DNA of 64,000 nt, from positions 99,289-163,288 of the forward strand of contig CADCHQ010000002.1 in the NCBI GenBank assembly GCA_902801325.1, read 5' to 3'. The notes below the pieces were generated by a model that did not search any database, was not told the DNA's origin, and was given only the letters and a program-made list of their open reading frames with translations. A program made the position numbers and the translations under genes. The DNA is from an uncultured Bacteroidales bacterium (lineage in GTDB: Bacteria; Bacteroidota; Bacteroidia; Bacteroidales; Bacteroidaceae). Below, in pieces: positions 9,573 through 17,952 of this stretch (positions are counted from its first letter, which is position 1; every line of letters begins with the position of its first letter).

Positions 9573-11310
9573 TCTTTTCTACTAGATTCACAAATGCATG
9601 GTTCACGAGGCGGTTGCCGCCTGGGGTTGGATATTTTCCAGTAAAGTACCAGTCACCTTGATGGTTGGGACAGGCTGCATGAAGACCTTCGATGGTCTGA
9701 AATACGAACTCAACTGGAGTTTGCATACCTTCAGGTCGAAGCATCTCTGCCATCTTTTTATTGATTTCCTCAATTGTAAAAGGTTTGTAAATAGCCCTGA
9801 CACAATTGTCCTGTTCTGCAGAAGGCTTACGGAGTTCTGCAAGGCAAGCCTCGTAGATGTCGTCAACCAGTTTCCACATGCCTCGTTCCTTCAAAAGAGC
9901 AATAGTAGCACGAAAAACGCAGAACTCTTCCAGCCGAGGCATATCGATGCCGTAATAGTCGGGAAAACGGATTTGAGGCGAACTACTAACCATCACGATT
10001 TTCTTGGGATGCAGACGGTCGAGTATCTTGAAGATGCTTTCCTTCAAAGTTGTTCCACGAACAATAGAATCATCGATGATGACAAGGTTGTCCTCGTAGG
10101 GACGCAGCGAACCATAAGTGATGTCATAGACATGTGAGGCAAGGTCGTTCCGGGAGCCTGCCTCTGTGATGAAAGTTCGCAGTTTGATGTCCTTCCAGGC
10201 AACCTTTTCGCTTCGCACATTTAGTTTCAGACTTCTCAAACCCTCCATCATTCCATAGAAGGCGACTTCGGCCGTATTCGGAATAAACGAAAAGACGGTG
10301 TGCTCAGTATCTCCGTCAATGGCCTTGAGGATGGGTGTTGTAAGTTGCCGGCCTAGCTGTTTGCGTTCATGATAAATGTCGCGGTCCGAACCACGGCTGA
10401 AGTAGATGCGCTCGAACGAGCAACGTGCCTGAGCCTTTGCCTCGATGATGGTTTCCAAGGCAGAACTTCCATCCTTGTGTACGATGAGTGCATGGCCAGC
10501 TGGCAACTCGTAAACTTCTTCGCAAGTGAGGTCAAAGGTTGTCTGCAGCACAGCACGCTCGCTGGCAACAGCAATCACTTCATCATCCTTATAGAAGAAA
10601 GCTGGCCGAATGCCCCATGGGTCACGCATAGCAAACATCTCACCACTACCCGTCAGGCCACACATCACATATCCTCCATCATAATCGGCCATGGTGGTAC
10701 GAAGCACATTGCTTATCTTTACGTGTTCCTCTATGAAGTCTGTTATATCTCTGTCCTGCAGACCCAACTCCTTTGCACTGATGTAACAACGTTCTACCTC
10801 ACGATCTAGTCGATGTCCCATCAGTTCGAGTGTTATATACGAGTCACTAAAGATGCGAGGCGACTGTCCTTGTCGCGTCATCTTTCTGAAGATCTCGTCG
10901 ATGTTCGTCATATTGAAGTTACCGCAAAGACAAAGATTCTTGGCCCGCCAATTGTTGCGGCGCAGGAATGGATGCACATACTGAAGCCCGCTCTTACCCG
11001 TAGTCGAGTATCGTAGGTGGCCCATAAAGAGCTGGGCCTTTGTCCATTCAGGTGTCACATGGTCGAATATCTCTGTGATAGCATCTTTTCCCAACGCTTT
11101 CTCGCGGAACATGTACTCCGTTCCGACGGGTGCATCCATATTGACACAAGCTATTCCGGCGCCTTCTTGCCCACGGTTGTGCTCTTTCTCCATCATGAGA
11201 TAGAGTTTGTTAAGGGCGTAGGATACCGTTCCGTACTTCTGTTCGTAGTAGTCTCGCGGCTTTAAGAGCCTCACCAAAGCCACACCACATTCATGCTTCA
11301 ATTCTTCCAT
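9541..11310 (-). CDS. Amidophosphoribosyltransferase-like protein (PurF paralogue)
   Basis: The 589-residue protein has a class II glutaminase domain whose probable nucleophile is Cys8 in MEELKHECGVA, so a seven-residue leader would be removed as in PurF of the Bacillus type. MGHLRYST and MCGLTGSGE-type motifs follow. The phosphoribosyltransferase half carries the PRPP loop VIIDDSIVRGTT near residue 415. The known reaction is PRPP plus glutamine to phosphoribosylamine, the first step of purine synthesis. It is longer (589) than classical PurF (about 470-505), with an extended C-terminus, so it may be a lineage-specific paralogue. It begins one nucleotide after the pyrG stop, implying co-transcription. 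Confidence 0.8.
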   Translation of the reverse strand: MEELKHECGVALVRLLKPRDYYEQKYGTVSYALNKLYLMMEKEHNRGQEGAGIACVNMDAPVGTEYMFREKALGKDAITEIFDHVTPEWTKAQLFMGHLRYSTTGKSGLQYVHPFLRRNNWRAKNLCLCGNFNMTNIDEIFRKMTRQGQSPRIFSDSYITLELMGHRLDREVERCYISAKELGLQDRDITDFIEEHVKISNVLRTTMADYDGGYVMCGLTGSGEMFAMRDPWGIRPAFFYKDDEVIAVASERAVLQTTFDLTCEEVYELPAGHALIVHKDGSSALETIIEAKAQARCSFERIYFSRGSDRDIYHERKQLGRQLTTPILKAIDGDTEHTVFSFIPNTAEVAFYGMMEGLRSLKLNVRSEKVAWKDIKLRTFITEAGSRNDLASHVYDITYGSLRPYEDNLVIIDDSIVRGTTLKESIFKILDRLHPKKIVMVSSSPQIRFPDYYGIDMPRLEEFCVFRATIALLKERGMWKLVDDIYEACLAELRKPSAEQDNCVRAIYKPFTIEEINKKMAEMLRPEGMQTPVEFVFQTIEGLHAACPNHQGDWYFTGKYPTPGGNRLVNHAFVNLVEKRNGEMLMFNV

Positions 11311-11311
11311 T

Positions 11312-12973
11312 TTATAAGCATGCTTTGATGAAATTCATGAACAAAGGATGCGGATGCAACACTGTAGAGGTGTATTCGGGATGGAATTGTGTACCGATGT
11401 ACCACTTCAATGATGGTATCTCGACAATCTCAACAAGGTTTGTGGCAGGATTAATGCCAACGCACTTCATTCCTGCTGCTTCACATTCTTTTTGATACCT
11501 ATTGTTAAACTCATAACGGTGTCTATGTCGTTCTTTTATAGAACACTGGCCATCAGCCATTAACTGAGTGCCATTATAAGCCTCCCATGCCTTACTCCCC
11601 TTCTTCAGATTACACTCATAAGTTCCCAGTCGCATCGTACCTCCCATTTGCTTGATTGTTTTCTGCTCTTCCATCATGTCAATGACGTTATGCGACGTCG
11701 TAGTGTCCATCTCATTACTGTTAGCATCTTTGTGTCCCAAAACATTTCGTGCAAATTCAATGACCATCATCTGCATTCCAAGGCAAATACCAAAAGTCGG
11801 AATGTCGTGAGTGCGCGTATATTCAGCCGCAACAATTTTGCCTTCGACGCCTCTTTGACCAAAGCCTGGACAAATGACTATTCCATTCATTCCATCCAGT
11901 CGGGAAGCAACGTTTTTGTCTGTAATTTCTTCACTATTTATAAAGTGCAACTTGGCCTTGCGACCATTATAGATGGCAGCAAGGTGTAGGCTCTCACGAA
12001 TACTTTTATAAGCATCCTGAAGGTCATACTTGCCAACCAACCCGATGTGAATCTCCGACTTTGCTTCCTGCTGAAGATGGAGGAAATGGTACCACGAGAG
12101 CAGTCCGGGCACAATTCCATTCCCCTCTTCTTCTGTAGAGGAATTCTCTTCTCCTCGGGGAGAAAGAAGGGGAGCATTGAGTTTTCTAAGTATAGCAATA
12201 TCGAGGCCTTGATGCTGCATGTTGACGGGTACCTCATAGATGCTTGGCATATCCTCGCTTTGCACCACGCATTCTGGCTCGACATTACAGAACGATGCGA
12301 CTTTCCTCAAGATTCCATCCTCCAGATGATGCTCAGTTCGAAGGATGAGAATATCGGGTTGAATGCCCATGCTTTGCAGTTCCTTCACTGAATGTTGCGT
12401 CGGTTTCGTCTTGAACTCACCAGCAGCATGGAGATAGGGAACGTAGGTAAGATGAATGCAGACGGTGTCATTCCCTTTCTCCCAACGTAGTTGTCGAATG
12501 GCTTCCATGAAAGGAGCGCTTTCGATGTCACCAATCGTTCCACCAATCTCGGAGATGACAAAATCGAAATGTTCGTGCTGAGCATTTTCCTTGATGCATC
12601 GTTTTATCTCGTCCGTAATGTGAGGTACTACCTGAATTGTTTTGCCGAGATAGTCGCCACGACGCTCCTTGTCGATAACAGCCTGATAGATTCGACCCGT
12701 AGTAATACTATTATGACGAGTGGTTTGAATGTCTGTAAAACGTTCGTAGTGCCCCAAGTCAAGATCTGTTTCCATGCCATCGGCCGTTACATAGCATTCT
12801 CCGTGTTCATAGGGGTTGAGCGTACCCGGATCTATATTGATGTAGGGGTCAAACTTTTGGATCGTGATTTTGTAGCCTCGAGCCTGCAACAACTTACCGA
12901 TACTTGCAGAAATAATGCCCTTTCCCAGTGACGAGACGACGCCACCTGTGACGAATATATACTTTGTTTCCAT
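11312..12973 (-). CDS. pyrG: CTP synthase with an in-frame palindromic-element insertion
   Basis: The protein starts METKYIFVTGGVVSSLGKG at 12973 (553 residues). An upstream extension of the open frame overlaps dapL and is rejected. The synthetase domain binds UTP and ATP. The class I glutaminase domain has FGICLGMQMM (nucleophile Cys) and the catalytic His of GTQFHPEYTS. It aminates UTP to CTP. Between the domains, residues about 267-284 (LSPRGEENSSTEEEGNGI) are encoded by a GC-rich palindrome. By memory of relatives, this linker is about 17 residues shorter, and family length is about 535. The insertion is at an exposed linker and both active sites are intact, so the enzyme is probably functional. 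It lies 19 nt after dapL. Confidence 0.93.
   Translation of the reverse strand: METKYIFVTGGVVSSLGKGIISASIGKLLQARGYKITIQKFDPYINIDPGTLNPYEHGECYVTADGMETDLDLGHYERFTDIQTTRHNSITTGRIYQAVIDKERRGDYLGKTIQVVPHITDEIKRCIKENAQHEHFDFVISEIGGTIGDIESAPFMEAIRQLRWEKGNDTVCIHLTYVPYLHAAGEFKTKPTQHSVKELQSMGIQPDILILRTEHHLEDGILRKVASFCNVEPECVVQSEDMPSIYEVPVNMQHQGLDIAILRKLNAPLLSPRGEENSSTEEEGNGIVPGLLSWYHFLHLQQEAKSEIHIGLVGKYDLQDAYKSIRESLHLAAIYNGRKAKLHFINSEEITDKNVASRLDGMNGIVICPGFGQRGVEGKIVAAEYTRTHDIPTFGICLGMQMMVIEFARNVLGHKDANSNEMDTTTSHNVIDMMEEQKTIKQMGGTMRLGTYECNLKKGSKAWEAYNGTQLMADGQCSIKERHRHRYEFNNRYQKECEAAGMKCVGINPATNLVEIVEIPSLKWYIGTQFHPEYTSTVLHPHPLFMNFIKACL
12121..12175. repeat. Palindromic element inside pyrG
   Basis: The core stem TTCTCC-TCGG-GGAGAA (12149-12164) sits within outer arms TCCCC (12121-12125) and GGGGA (12169-12173). 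It encodes part of the inter-domain linker of CTP synthase in frame. GGGGAG-type ends relate it to the other GC-rich elements of the window. Confidence 0.6.
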
Positions 12974-12992
12974 AAATGTTAAAAAAGGGGGG

Positions 12993-14228
12993 TCAGAGGT
13001 TTTTCCATTCGGCAATTCGGTCGAGTGCCTCTTCCGTCTTCTCATGACTACTGAACGCCGTGAACCTGACATAGCCCTCACCAGATGGTCCGAAACCCAC
13101 GCCTGGGGTGCAGACAACATTTGCCCCATAGAGAAGGTTTTCAAAAAATTGCCATGAATCAAATCCATCGGGCACTCGCATCCAAATGTAAGGAGCATTC
13201 TCTCCACCATAACACTCAAAGCCCAAAGAACGCAGCGTGGCAAGCATATTGCGCGAATTACGCATGTAGTAGTCAATGGTAGTCTTCACCTGCTCCTTGC
13301 CTTCTGGCGTGTAAATAGCCTCAGCAGCACGCTGTGAAATATAACTGGTACCATTGAACTTTGTGCATTGACGACGATACCACAGCGGATTGAGAGGGAT
13401 ACGCTCACCCGTGAGAGTGGAAGTTGTCAAATCCTTCGGGACAATAGTATAGCCGCAACGAACGCCAGTGAAGCCAGCGGTCTTGGAGTAACTATGGAAC
13501 TCGATAGCACACCTCCTTGCACCTCTTATTTCGTATATACTGTGGGGGATGGTGTCATCGTGGATATAAGCCTGATAGGCGGCATCGTAGAAGATGATGG
13601 CATCGTTATGCAGAGCATAGTTGACCCACTTTCGCAGTTCCTCTTTCGTAATGACTGTCCCTGTAGGATTATTAGGATAACAAAGATAAATGACATCGAC
13701 GCGTTGCTTGGGCAATGCTGGCACATAATTGTTCTCTGCATTACATGGAAGGTATATGACATTTGACCATCGTCCGTCGTCGCCTTTTAATCCAGCACGT
13801 CCAATCATTGCGTTGGAATCAATGTATACGGGATAGATTGGGTCAGTGACAGCAATGGAATTGTCCCAGCGTATTAGCTCCTGTATGTTACCAGTGTCCG
13901 ACTTTGCGCCATCGTTAATGAATATTTCATCAAGATCGAGGTGAATGCCTCGTGGCAGAAAATCGTTCTTCAGTATTGCCTCACGCAGGAAATCGTACCC
14001 TTGTTCTGGCCCATAGCCTCGAAAGCCTTCGGCAGTACCCATTTCATCGACTGCACGGTGCATAGCCTCAATGACAGCCGGACATAAAGGTTGAGTTACG
14101 TCACCGATGCCGAGTGAAATGACATCGGCTTTGGGGTGCATCACCTTGAAGGCATTCACCTTTTTGGCTATATCAGCAAACAAATAATTGTTTGGTATTT
14201 TCAAGAAATGATCGTTTACTAATGCCAT
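12993..14228 (-). CDS. dapL: LL-diaminopimelate aminotransferase
   Basis: The 411-residue class I/II PLP aminotransferase begins MALVNDHFLKIPNNYLFADI, typical of DapL. Motifs include GIGDVTQPL, CYPNNPTGT and the PLP lysine in SYSKTAGFTG. It converts tetrahydrodipicolinate directly to LL-diaminopimelate using glutamate, bypassing the succinylase route. It follows dapF by 37 nt and precedes pyrG by 19 nt. Family length is about 408-411, so it is complete. The pairing with dapF supports the pathway assignment. Confidence 0.95.
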   Translation of the reverse strand: MALVNDHFLKIPNNYLFADIAKKVNAFKVMHPKADVISLGIGDVTQPLCPAVIEAMHRAVDEMGTAEGFRGYGPEQGYDFLREAILKNDFLPRGIHLDLDEIFINDGAKSDTGNIQELIRWDNSIAVTDPIYPVYIDSNAMIGRAGLKGDDGRWSNVIYLPCNAENNYVPALPKQRVDVIYLCYPNNPTGTVITKEELRKWVNYALHNDAIIFYDAAYQAYIHDDTIPHSIYEIRGARRCAIEFHSYSKTAGFTGVRCGYTIVPKDLTTSTLTGERIPLNPLWYRRQCTKFNGTSYISQRAAEAIYTPEGKEQVKTTIDYYMRNSRNMLATLRSLGFECYGGENAPYIWMRVPDGFDSWQFFENLLYGANVVCTPGVGFGPSGEGYVRFTAFSSHEKTEEALDRIAEWKNL

Positions 14229-14265
14229 ATAAAACGATTTTACGAGTTATATACTATTTTGACTT

Positions 14266-15069
14266 TTAGGTCTCCGCCTCTCCGTCAAATACAAATTCAG
14301 CAGGGCCAGTCATATAGACATGATTATCAACCTCCCGCCACTCAATGCCGAGCGTGCCGCCGTCCATCACGATATCGGTCTTGCGGCCTGCCCGTCCAGT
14401 AAGGAATGCAGCTACTGCAGTAGCACATGCTCCCGTCCCACAGGCTTGAGTGATGCCGCTACCTCGTTCCCATACCCGTGTTCTGATGCTGCCATCGTGC
14501 TCTGTACATGCAAATTCAATGTTGCAACGCTGTGGGAAGGCTGGGTGATGTTCCAGTTCTCGTCCAGTCTTGTCAACCTGATTGATGTCATCCGTAAAGA
14601 TGACATAGTGGGGATTGCCCATAGAAACAAACACTCCGCGACTGGGGTCTTTTGACGGAATATAGAGTGTCTCGTCTTTAAGCAAAGGCTCACCCATATC
14701 TACTGTAACACTACGCACAATGCCGTTTCCCGTATGCAGTTGAAGTTCCTTTATTCCAGACAGGGTATGCAACCCGATGTTGGTCTTACTTGTAAGCCCA
14801 CGTTCGTAAAGATATTTTCCTATACAGCGTGAAGCGTTACCACACATCATGGCCTCGCTTCCATCGGCATTGAAGATACGCATAGCAAAGTCTGCTTCTG
14901 GTACAGGAGATTTGTCTATAAGTACCAGACCATCAGACCCAATGCCCTTGTGACGATCACTCCACACGATGGACGTGGATGCAGGGTCTGCAACGGAATG
15001 GTGTAAGGCATCGACATAGATGTAATCATTGCCACAACCATGCATCTTTGTAAAGGGTATCTTGGTCAT
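14266..15069 (-). CDS. dapF: Diaminopimelate epimerase
   Basis: The 267-residue protein begins [20 protein letters not shown]. The two catalytic cysteines are visible in [10 protein letters not shown] and in [10 protein letters not shown]. It interconverts LL- and meso-diaminopimelate for peptidoglycan cross-links and lysine. It is the first gene after the promoter at 15096-15103 and probably leads the six-gene operon ending in asnB. Confidence 0.96.
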   Translation of the reverse strand: MTKIPFTKMHGCGNDYIYVDALHHSVADPASTSIVWSDRHKGIGSDGLVLIDKSPVPEADFAMRIFNADGSEAMMCGNASRCIGKYLYERGLTSKTNIGLHTLSGIKELQLHTGNGIVRSVTVDMGEPLLKDETLYIPSKDPSRGVFVSMGNPHYVIFTDDINQVDKTGRELEHHPAFPQRCNIEFACTEHDGSIRTRVWERGSGITQACGTGACATAVAAFLTGRAGRKTDIVMDGGTLGIEWREVDNHVYMTGPAEFVFDGEAET

Positions 15070-15095
15070 ATTAGCGTTTCGTGAATTTTCTGATA

Positions 15096-15103
15096 CAAAG
15101 GTA
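15096..15103 (-). promoter_or_regulatory. -7 box upstream of dapF
   Basis: The minus strand reads TACCTTTG, 26 nt before the dapF ATG. It is the only good TAnnTTTG match seen ahead of the dapF-to-asnB run and so is the likely operon promoter. Confidence 0.55.
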
Positions 15104-15224
15104 ATACAAAAAAAGGTTAGGCAGTTAGGTGTTTTGATTTTTTTGGAGCAAGAAAAACCAATAATATGTCAAATTGTTATATTACACGCCGTTATACTTA
15201 TAGGTTATTATAATAGAACGCATT

Positions 15225-15268
15225 AATCCCATGCAATGTTACGAATTGTAAGTTGCATGGGATTTTTT
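15225..15268 (+). terminator. Strong plus-oriented hairpin with T-run in a gene-free gap
   Basis: AATCCCATGCAA and TTGCATGGGATT form a perfect 12-bp stem. Inside it, TTAC-GAATT-GTAA extends the helix. A TTTT tail follows on the plus strand only. Neighbouring genes on both sides are on the minus strand, so a short plus-strand transcript from about 15.1-15.2 kb is implied if the terminator is used. The remaining 15070-15291 gap is AT-rich with nothing else recognised. Confidence 0.6.
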
Positions 15269-15291
15269 GTTTGGGACTCAAATCAGTTTTC

Positions 15292-16017
15292 TCATATCTT
15301 GAAAGAGAGCCCGAGAAGCAAATAGAGTTTTTCTGAATGAGGATTTGCTATCAGAGCTGCATAAATGGGGATATGGTATTTCTCTTTTATGGTAAAGTCC
15401 TTTGTGGCACGTAAAGAGACATTCGTGACAGCAAAATGCCTATTGCCGTAGAAGGTTGTTCCCCAAGGGACAACGCCAATTGAGGTTTCCCATTCCAGCG
15501 TAACAAGCTGGAATGGAGCAGTAAGCTCGAAGTAACTGGAATAGGCACGTTTCCCATGAGAATTAGTACCGTCATCACCAGAGAAATTAGTATACCATTT
15601 GGCAGAAAGAATATTGAAATCATAGCCAACAAACCCTTCCCATACATGTGTGGTTTTACCATTCTTATACTGGAAATAGCAGCCTGTGGAGAACCAATAA
15701 TCCGTTATACCTATATTAAAACCCTTGTAGCTATAATCTAATGTGAAATCCAATTCCTTTGTATCTTCCCAATTTGAAATGCCAACACTTCCCCATACGG
15801 AAAGACTAAACCCTTTGTATCCAACACCGAGGGTTGGCTGGAAACTGACATTTCCAAGGTCCTGACCACGCCAAATATATTGACTGACAAGATCTGTGCC
15901 GATGGTTGCTGAAACTCTTTCTTTAACTACTGTATCCACCTTGCTTTCCATAATTTCTTGAGAGCTTGACGTAGCCGTTCCGATTATGGAAAGAACCATA
16001 AAAAACAATCTTTTCAT
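15292..16017 (-). CDS. Outer membrane beta-barrel protein, Gcw_chp/TorF-like, linked to amtB
   Basis: The 241-residue protein has a signal peptide (MKRLFFMVLSIIGTATSSS) and then alternating aromatic beta strands ending in the C-terminal LLGLSFKI, typical of a barrel. SQYIWRGQDLGNVSFQPTLG and the DYWFSTGCYFQYK strand resemble the Gcw_chp family. It starts 16 nt after amtB and is probably co-transcribed with glnK-amtB, so a role in passage of ammonium or another nitrogen source across the outer membrane is an inference from context. No enzyme motif is present. Confidence 0.7.
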   Translation of the reverse strand: MKRLFFMVLSIIGTATSSSQEIMESKVDTVVKERVSATIGTDLVSQYIWRGQDLGNVSFQPTLGVGYKGFSLSVWGSVGISNWEDTKELDFTLDYSYKGFNIGITDYWFSTGCYFQYKNGKTTHVWEGFVGYDFNILSAKWYTNFSGDDGTNSHGKRAYSSYFELTAPFQLVTLEWETSIGVVPWGTTFYGNRHFAVTNVSLRATKDFTIKEKYHIPIYAALIANPHSEKLYLLLGLSFKI

Positions 16018-16033
16018 ACCTTTCTACTCTTTT

Positions 16034-17287
16034 TTAGTTATAACACATTTCTCCATGTTCGTAAACATCTAAGCCTTCCTCCTCTATTCGCTTATCTACG
16101 CGCAGGCCGTATATTTTTTTGATGCCATAGAACAGGACAACACCACAAACAGCTGCCCAAAGGTCGATGACGAGAATGCCAAAACACTCGGCACAGAAGA
16201 ATCCCCATCCATGACCATAGAATGCTCCATTCGAAATAGATAGCAGACCTGTCATCAAGGTTCCCAAAATGCCACAGACACCATGAACGCTGGAGGCGCC
16301 GACTGGATCGTCGATGTGCAACCTATGGTCGATGAACTCGATGGCATAGACTAGTACCATACCACAAACCAGGCCAATGATGACGGAACCAAAAGGCGAT
16401 ACAAGGTCGCAACCTGCCGTGATGCCTACAAGTCCTGCCAGAATTCCGTTTAACGTCAGCGAGAGCGACGGCTTGCCATATTTTATGTAAGTGAGAAACA
16501 TCGTTGCAACGCCACCAGCAGCTGCAGACAAGTTAGTAGTAAGAAATACGTGAGAGATGGCAACACGGTTAACTTCACCACTGGCAGCCAACTGTGAACC
16601 GGGATTAAAACCAAACCATCCCAACCAAAGAATGAATACACCCAAAGCAGCCATAGCCAGGTTGTGACCGGGAATAGCCCTACTCTTTTTGTCTGCACCA
16701 TATTTACCCACACGAGGCCCAAGTGCCAAAGCTCCAATCAAAGCCAACACCCCTCCTACACTGTGCACAATGGCCGAACCTGCAAAATCATGGAACACAT
16801 CACCAAATGTGGTCATCATAAAGCTGTCGGCTGCATCATTGCACAACCAACCGCCACCCCAGGTCCAATGCCCTTCAATGGGATAAATGAACAATGAAAT
16901 GACAGCACTGTAAACCAGATACATAGAGAACTTCGTCCGTTCGGCCATAGCACCACTCACGATAGTGGCGGAAGTGGCACAGAACACGGTTTCAAAAATC
17001 AGAAATCCCTCCACTGGCAAATCGCCTTTGTAGAAACTTAAATCGCCCCAGTTGGGCATCCCGATAAACCCACCACCATCACTGCCAAACATAAAGCCGA
17101 AGCCAATAAACCAGAACAGCAATGAACCGAACATGAAGTCAACAAAGTTCTTCATTAGGATGTTGGCTGTGTTCTTGCTACGTGTGAAACCTGCTTCGCA
17201 GAGGGCGAAACCTGGTTGCATCCAGAAAACCAACATGGCTGCCAATAGCATCCATACAGTATCGAGTGATAATCCTATTTCGTTCAT
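16034..17287 (-). CDS. amtB: Ammonium transporter, Amt family
   Basis: The 417-residue membrane protein has eleven likely helices. The family motifs are DFAGSAIVHSVGG (pore His of the twin-His pair) and SSVHGVCGILGTL (second pore His), and the N-terminal region has FWMQPGFALCEAGFTRSKN. It conducts ammonium into the cell and is normally blocked by GlnK. It lies 31 nt after glnK and is followed by a barrel protein gene. No Amt signal peptide is visible; the mature-like N-terminus begins at MNEIGLSLD. Confidence 0.95.
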   Translation of the reverse strand: MNEIGLSLDTVWMLLAAMLVFWMQPGFALCEAGFTRSKNTANILMKNFVDFMFGSLLFWFIGFGFMFGSDGGGFIGMPNWGDLSFYKGDLPVEGFLIFETVFCATSATIVSGAMAERTKFSMYLVYSAVISLFIYPIEGHWTWGGGWLCNDAADSFMMTTFGDVFHDFAGSAIVHSVGGVLALIGALALGPRVGKYGADKKSRAIPGHNLAMAALGVFILWLGWFGFNPGSQLAASGEVNRVAISHVFLTTNLSAAAGGVATMFLTYIKYGKPSLSLTLNGILAGLVGITAGCDLVSPFGSVIIGLVCGMVLVYAIEFIDHRLHIDDPVGASSVHGVCGILGTLMTGLLSISNGAFYGHGWGFFCAECFGILVIDLWAAVCGVVLFYGIKKIYGLRVDKRIEEEGLDVYEHGEMCYN

Positions 17288-17318
17288 ATTAAAAGTCTTA
17301 ATGTTGTTTTACAAATCT

Positions 17319-17666
17319 TTATTTCTTGTCTCTCAATACGGTGTCACCGTTCTCGCCCGTGCGTATAGAATAAGTATCTATTACATCGCTGACGAAAATT
17401 CGGCCATCACCAATCTCGCCCGTATGGGCCACTCGTAAGATGACATTCACTGTTGGATTCAGGAATACGTCGCGACATACGATGGTGATGGCCACACGCT
17501 CAATCACATCTGTACTGTATTGTACACCACGGTAAATTCTCTCCTGGCGACTTTGCCCAATACCATGCACATCATGGTACTCAAACCAATCGATGTCGGA
17601 CGAAAGCAAGGCTTCCTTTACTTCTTCAAATTTGGTTTTTCGGATAATTGCTTCAATCTTTTTCAT
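17319..17666 (-). CDS. glnK: PII nitrogen regulatory protein
   Basis: The 115-residue protein starts MKKIEAIIRKTKFEEVKEAL. The T-loop keeps the tyrosine of ERIYRGVQY, the site uridylylated in proteobacterial GlnK, though modification in this phylum is not established. The C-terminal GEIGDGRIFV is the ATP/2-oxoglutarate-binding signature. It senses nitrogen status and gates AmtB, which is encoded just downstream. Confidence 0.93.
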   Translation of the reverse strand: MKKIEAIIRKTKFEEVKEALLSSDIDWFEYHDVHGIGQSRQERIYRGVQYSTDVIERVAITIVCRDVFLNPTVNVILRVAHTGEIGDGRIFVSDVIDTYSIRTGENGDTVLRDKK

Positions 17667-17723
17667 ACCTTAATACCTTTAGTTAATACTTTGTGTCACT
17701 ATGACTTTTCTTGAATTCGAGGG

Positions 17724-17731
17724 CAAAATTA
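17724..17731 (-). promoter_or_regulatory. -7 box of glnK-amtB
   Basis: The minus strand reads TAATTTTG, 57 nt before the glnK ATG. It is one half of a 286-nt divergent control region shared with gltB. Confidence 0.55.
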
Positions 17732-17793
17732 CGACGCTTTTGTCACATGGTTATACGTCCTTCACAGCTTTCGCTCTACCTTTTTCAGCTATT

Positions 17794-17907
17794 TTACAAA
17801 TTGTAATTTAAACACTCACTTTGCTTACAATCTGTTATTTTTGCTTAAAATGTAGATTTTTTTAGTGTAAAAGACACTTATTCTAATAACATCTCGATAT
17901 AATTTTG
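17794..17907 (+). promoter_or_regulatory. gltB promoter with two candidate operator palindromes
   Basis: TAATTTTG at 17900-17907 is the -7 box, 45 nt before the gltB ATG. Just upstream, AGTGT-AAAAG-ACACT (17864-17878) overlaps the expected -33 region. TTACAA-A-TTGTAA (17794-17806) lies between the two divergent promoters. Both are perfect inverted repeats and could bind a nitrogen-responsive regulator. That is inference; no regulator gene is in the window. The rest of 17667-17952 shows no gene. Confidence 0.45.
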
Positions 17908-17952
17908 TCCTCAGATTCATTTATAAGGTAAAAAGAAGAAATACTGATTGTT

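Noticed and set aside
12974..13276. N-terminal extension of pyrG by about 100 codons
   Set aside because: It overlaps dapL in another frame and has no CTP synthase homology; METKYIFVTGG at 12973 is the family start.
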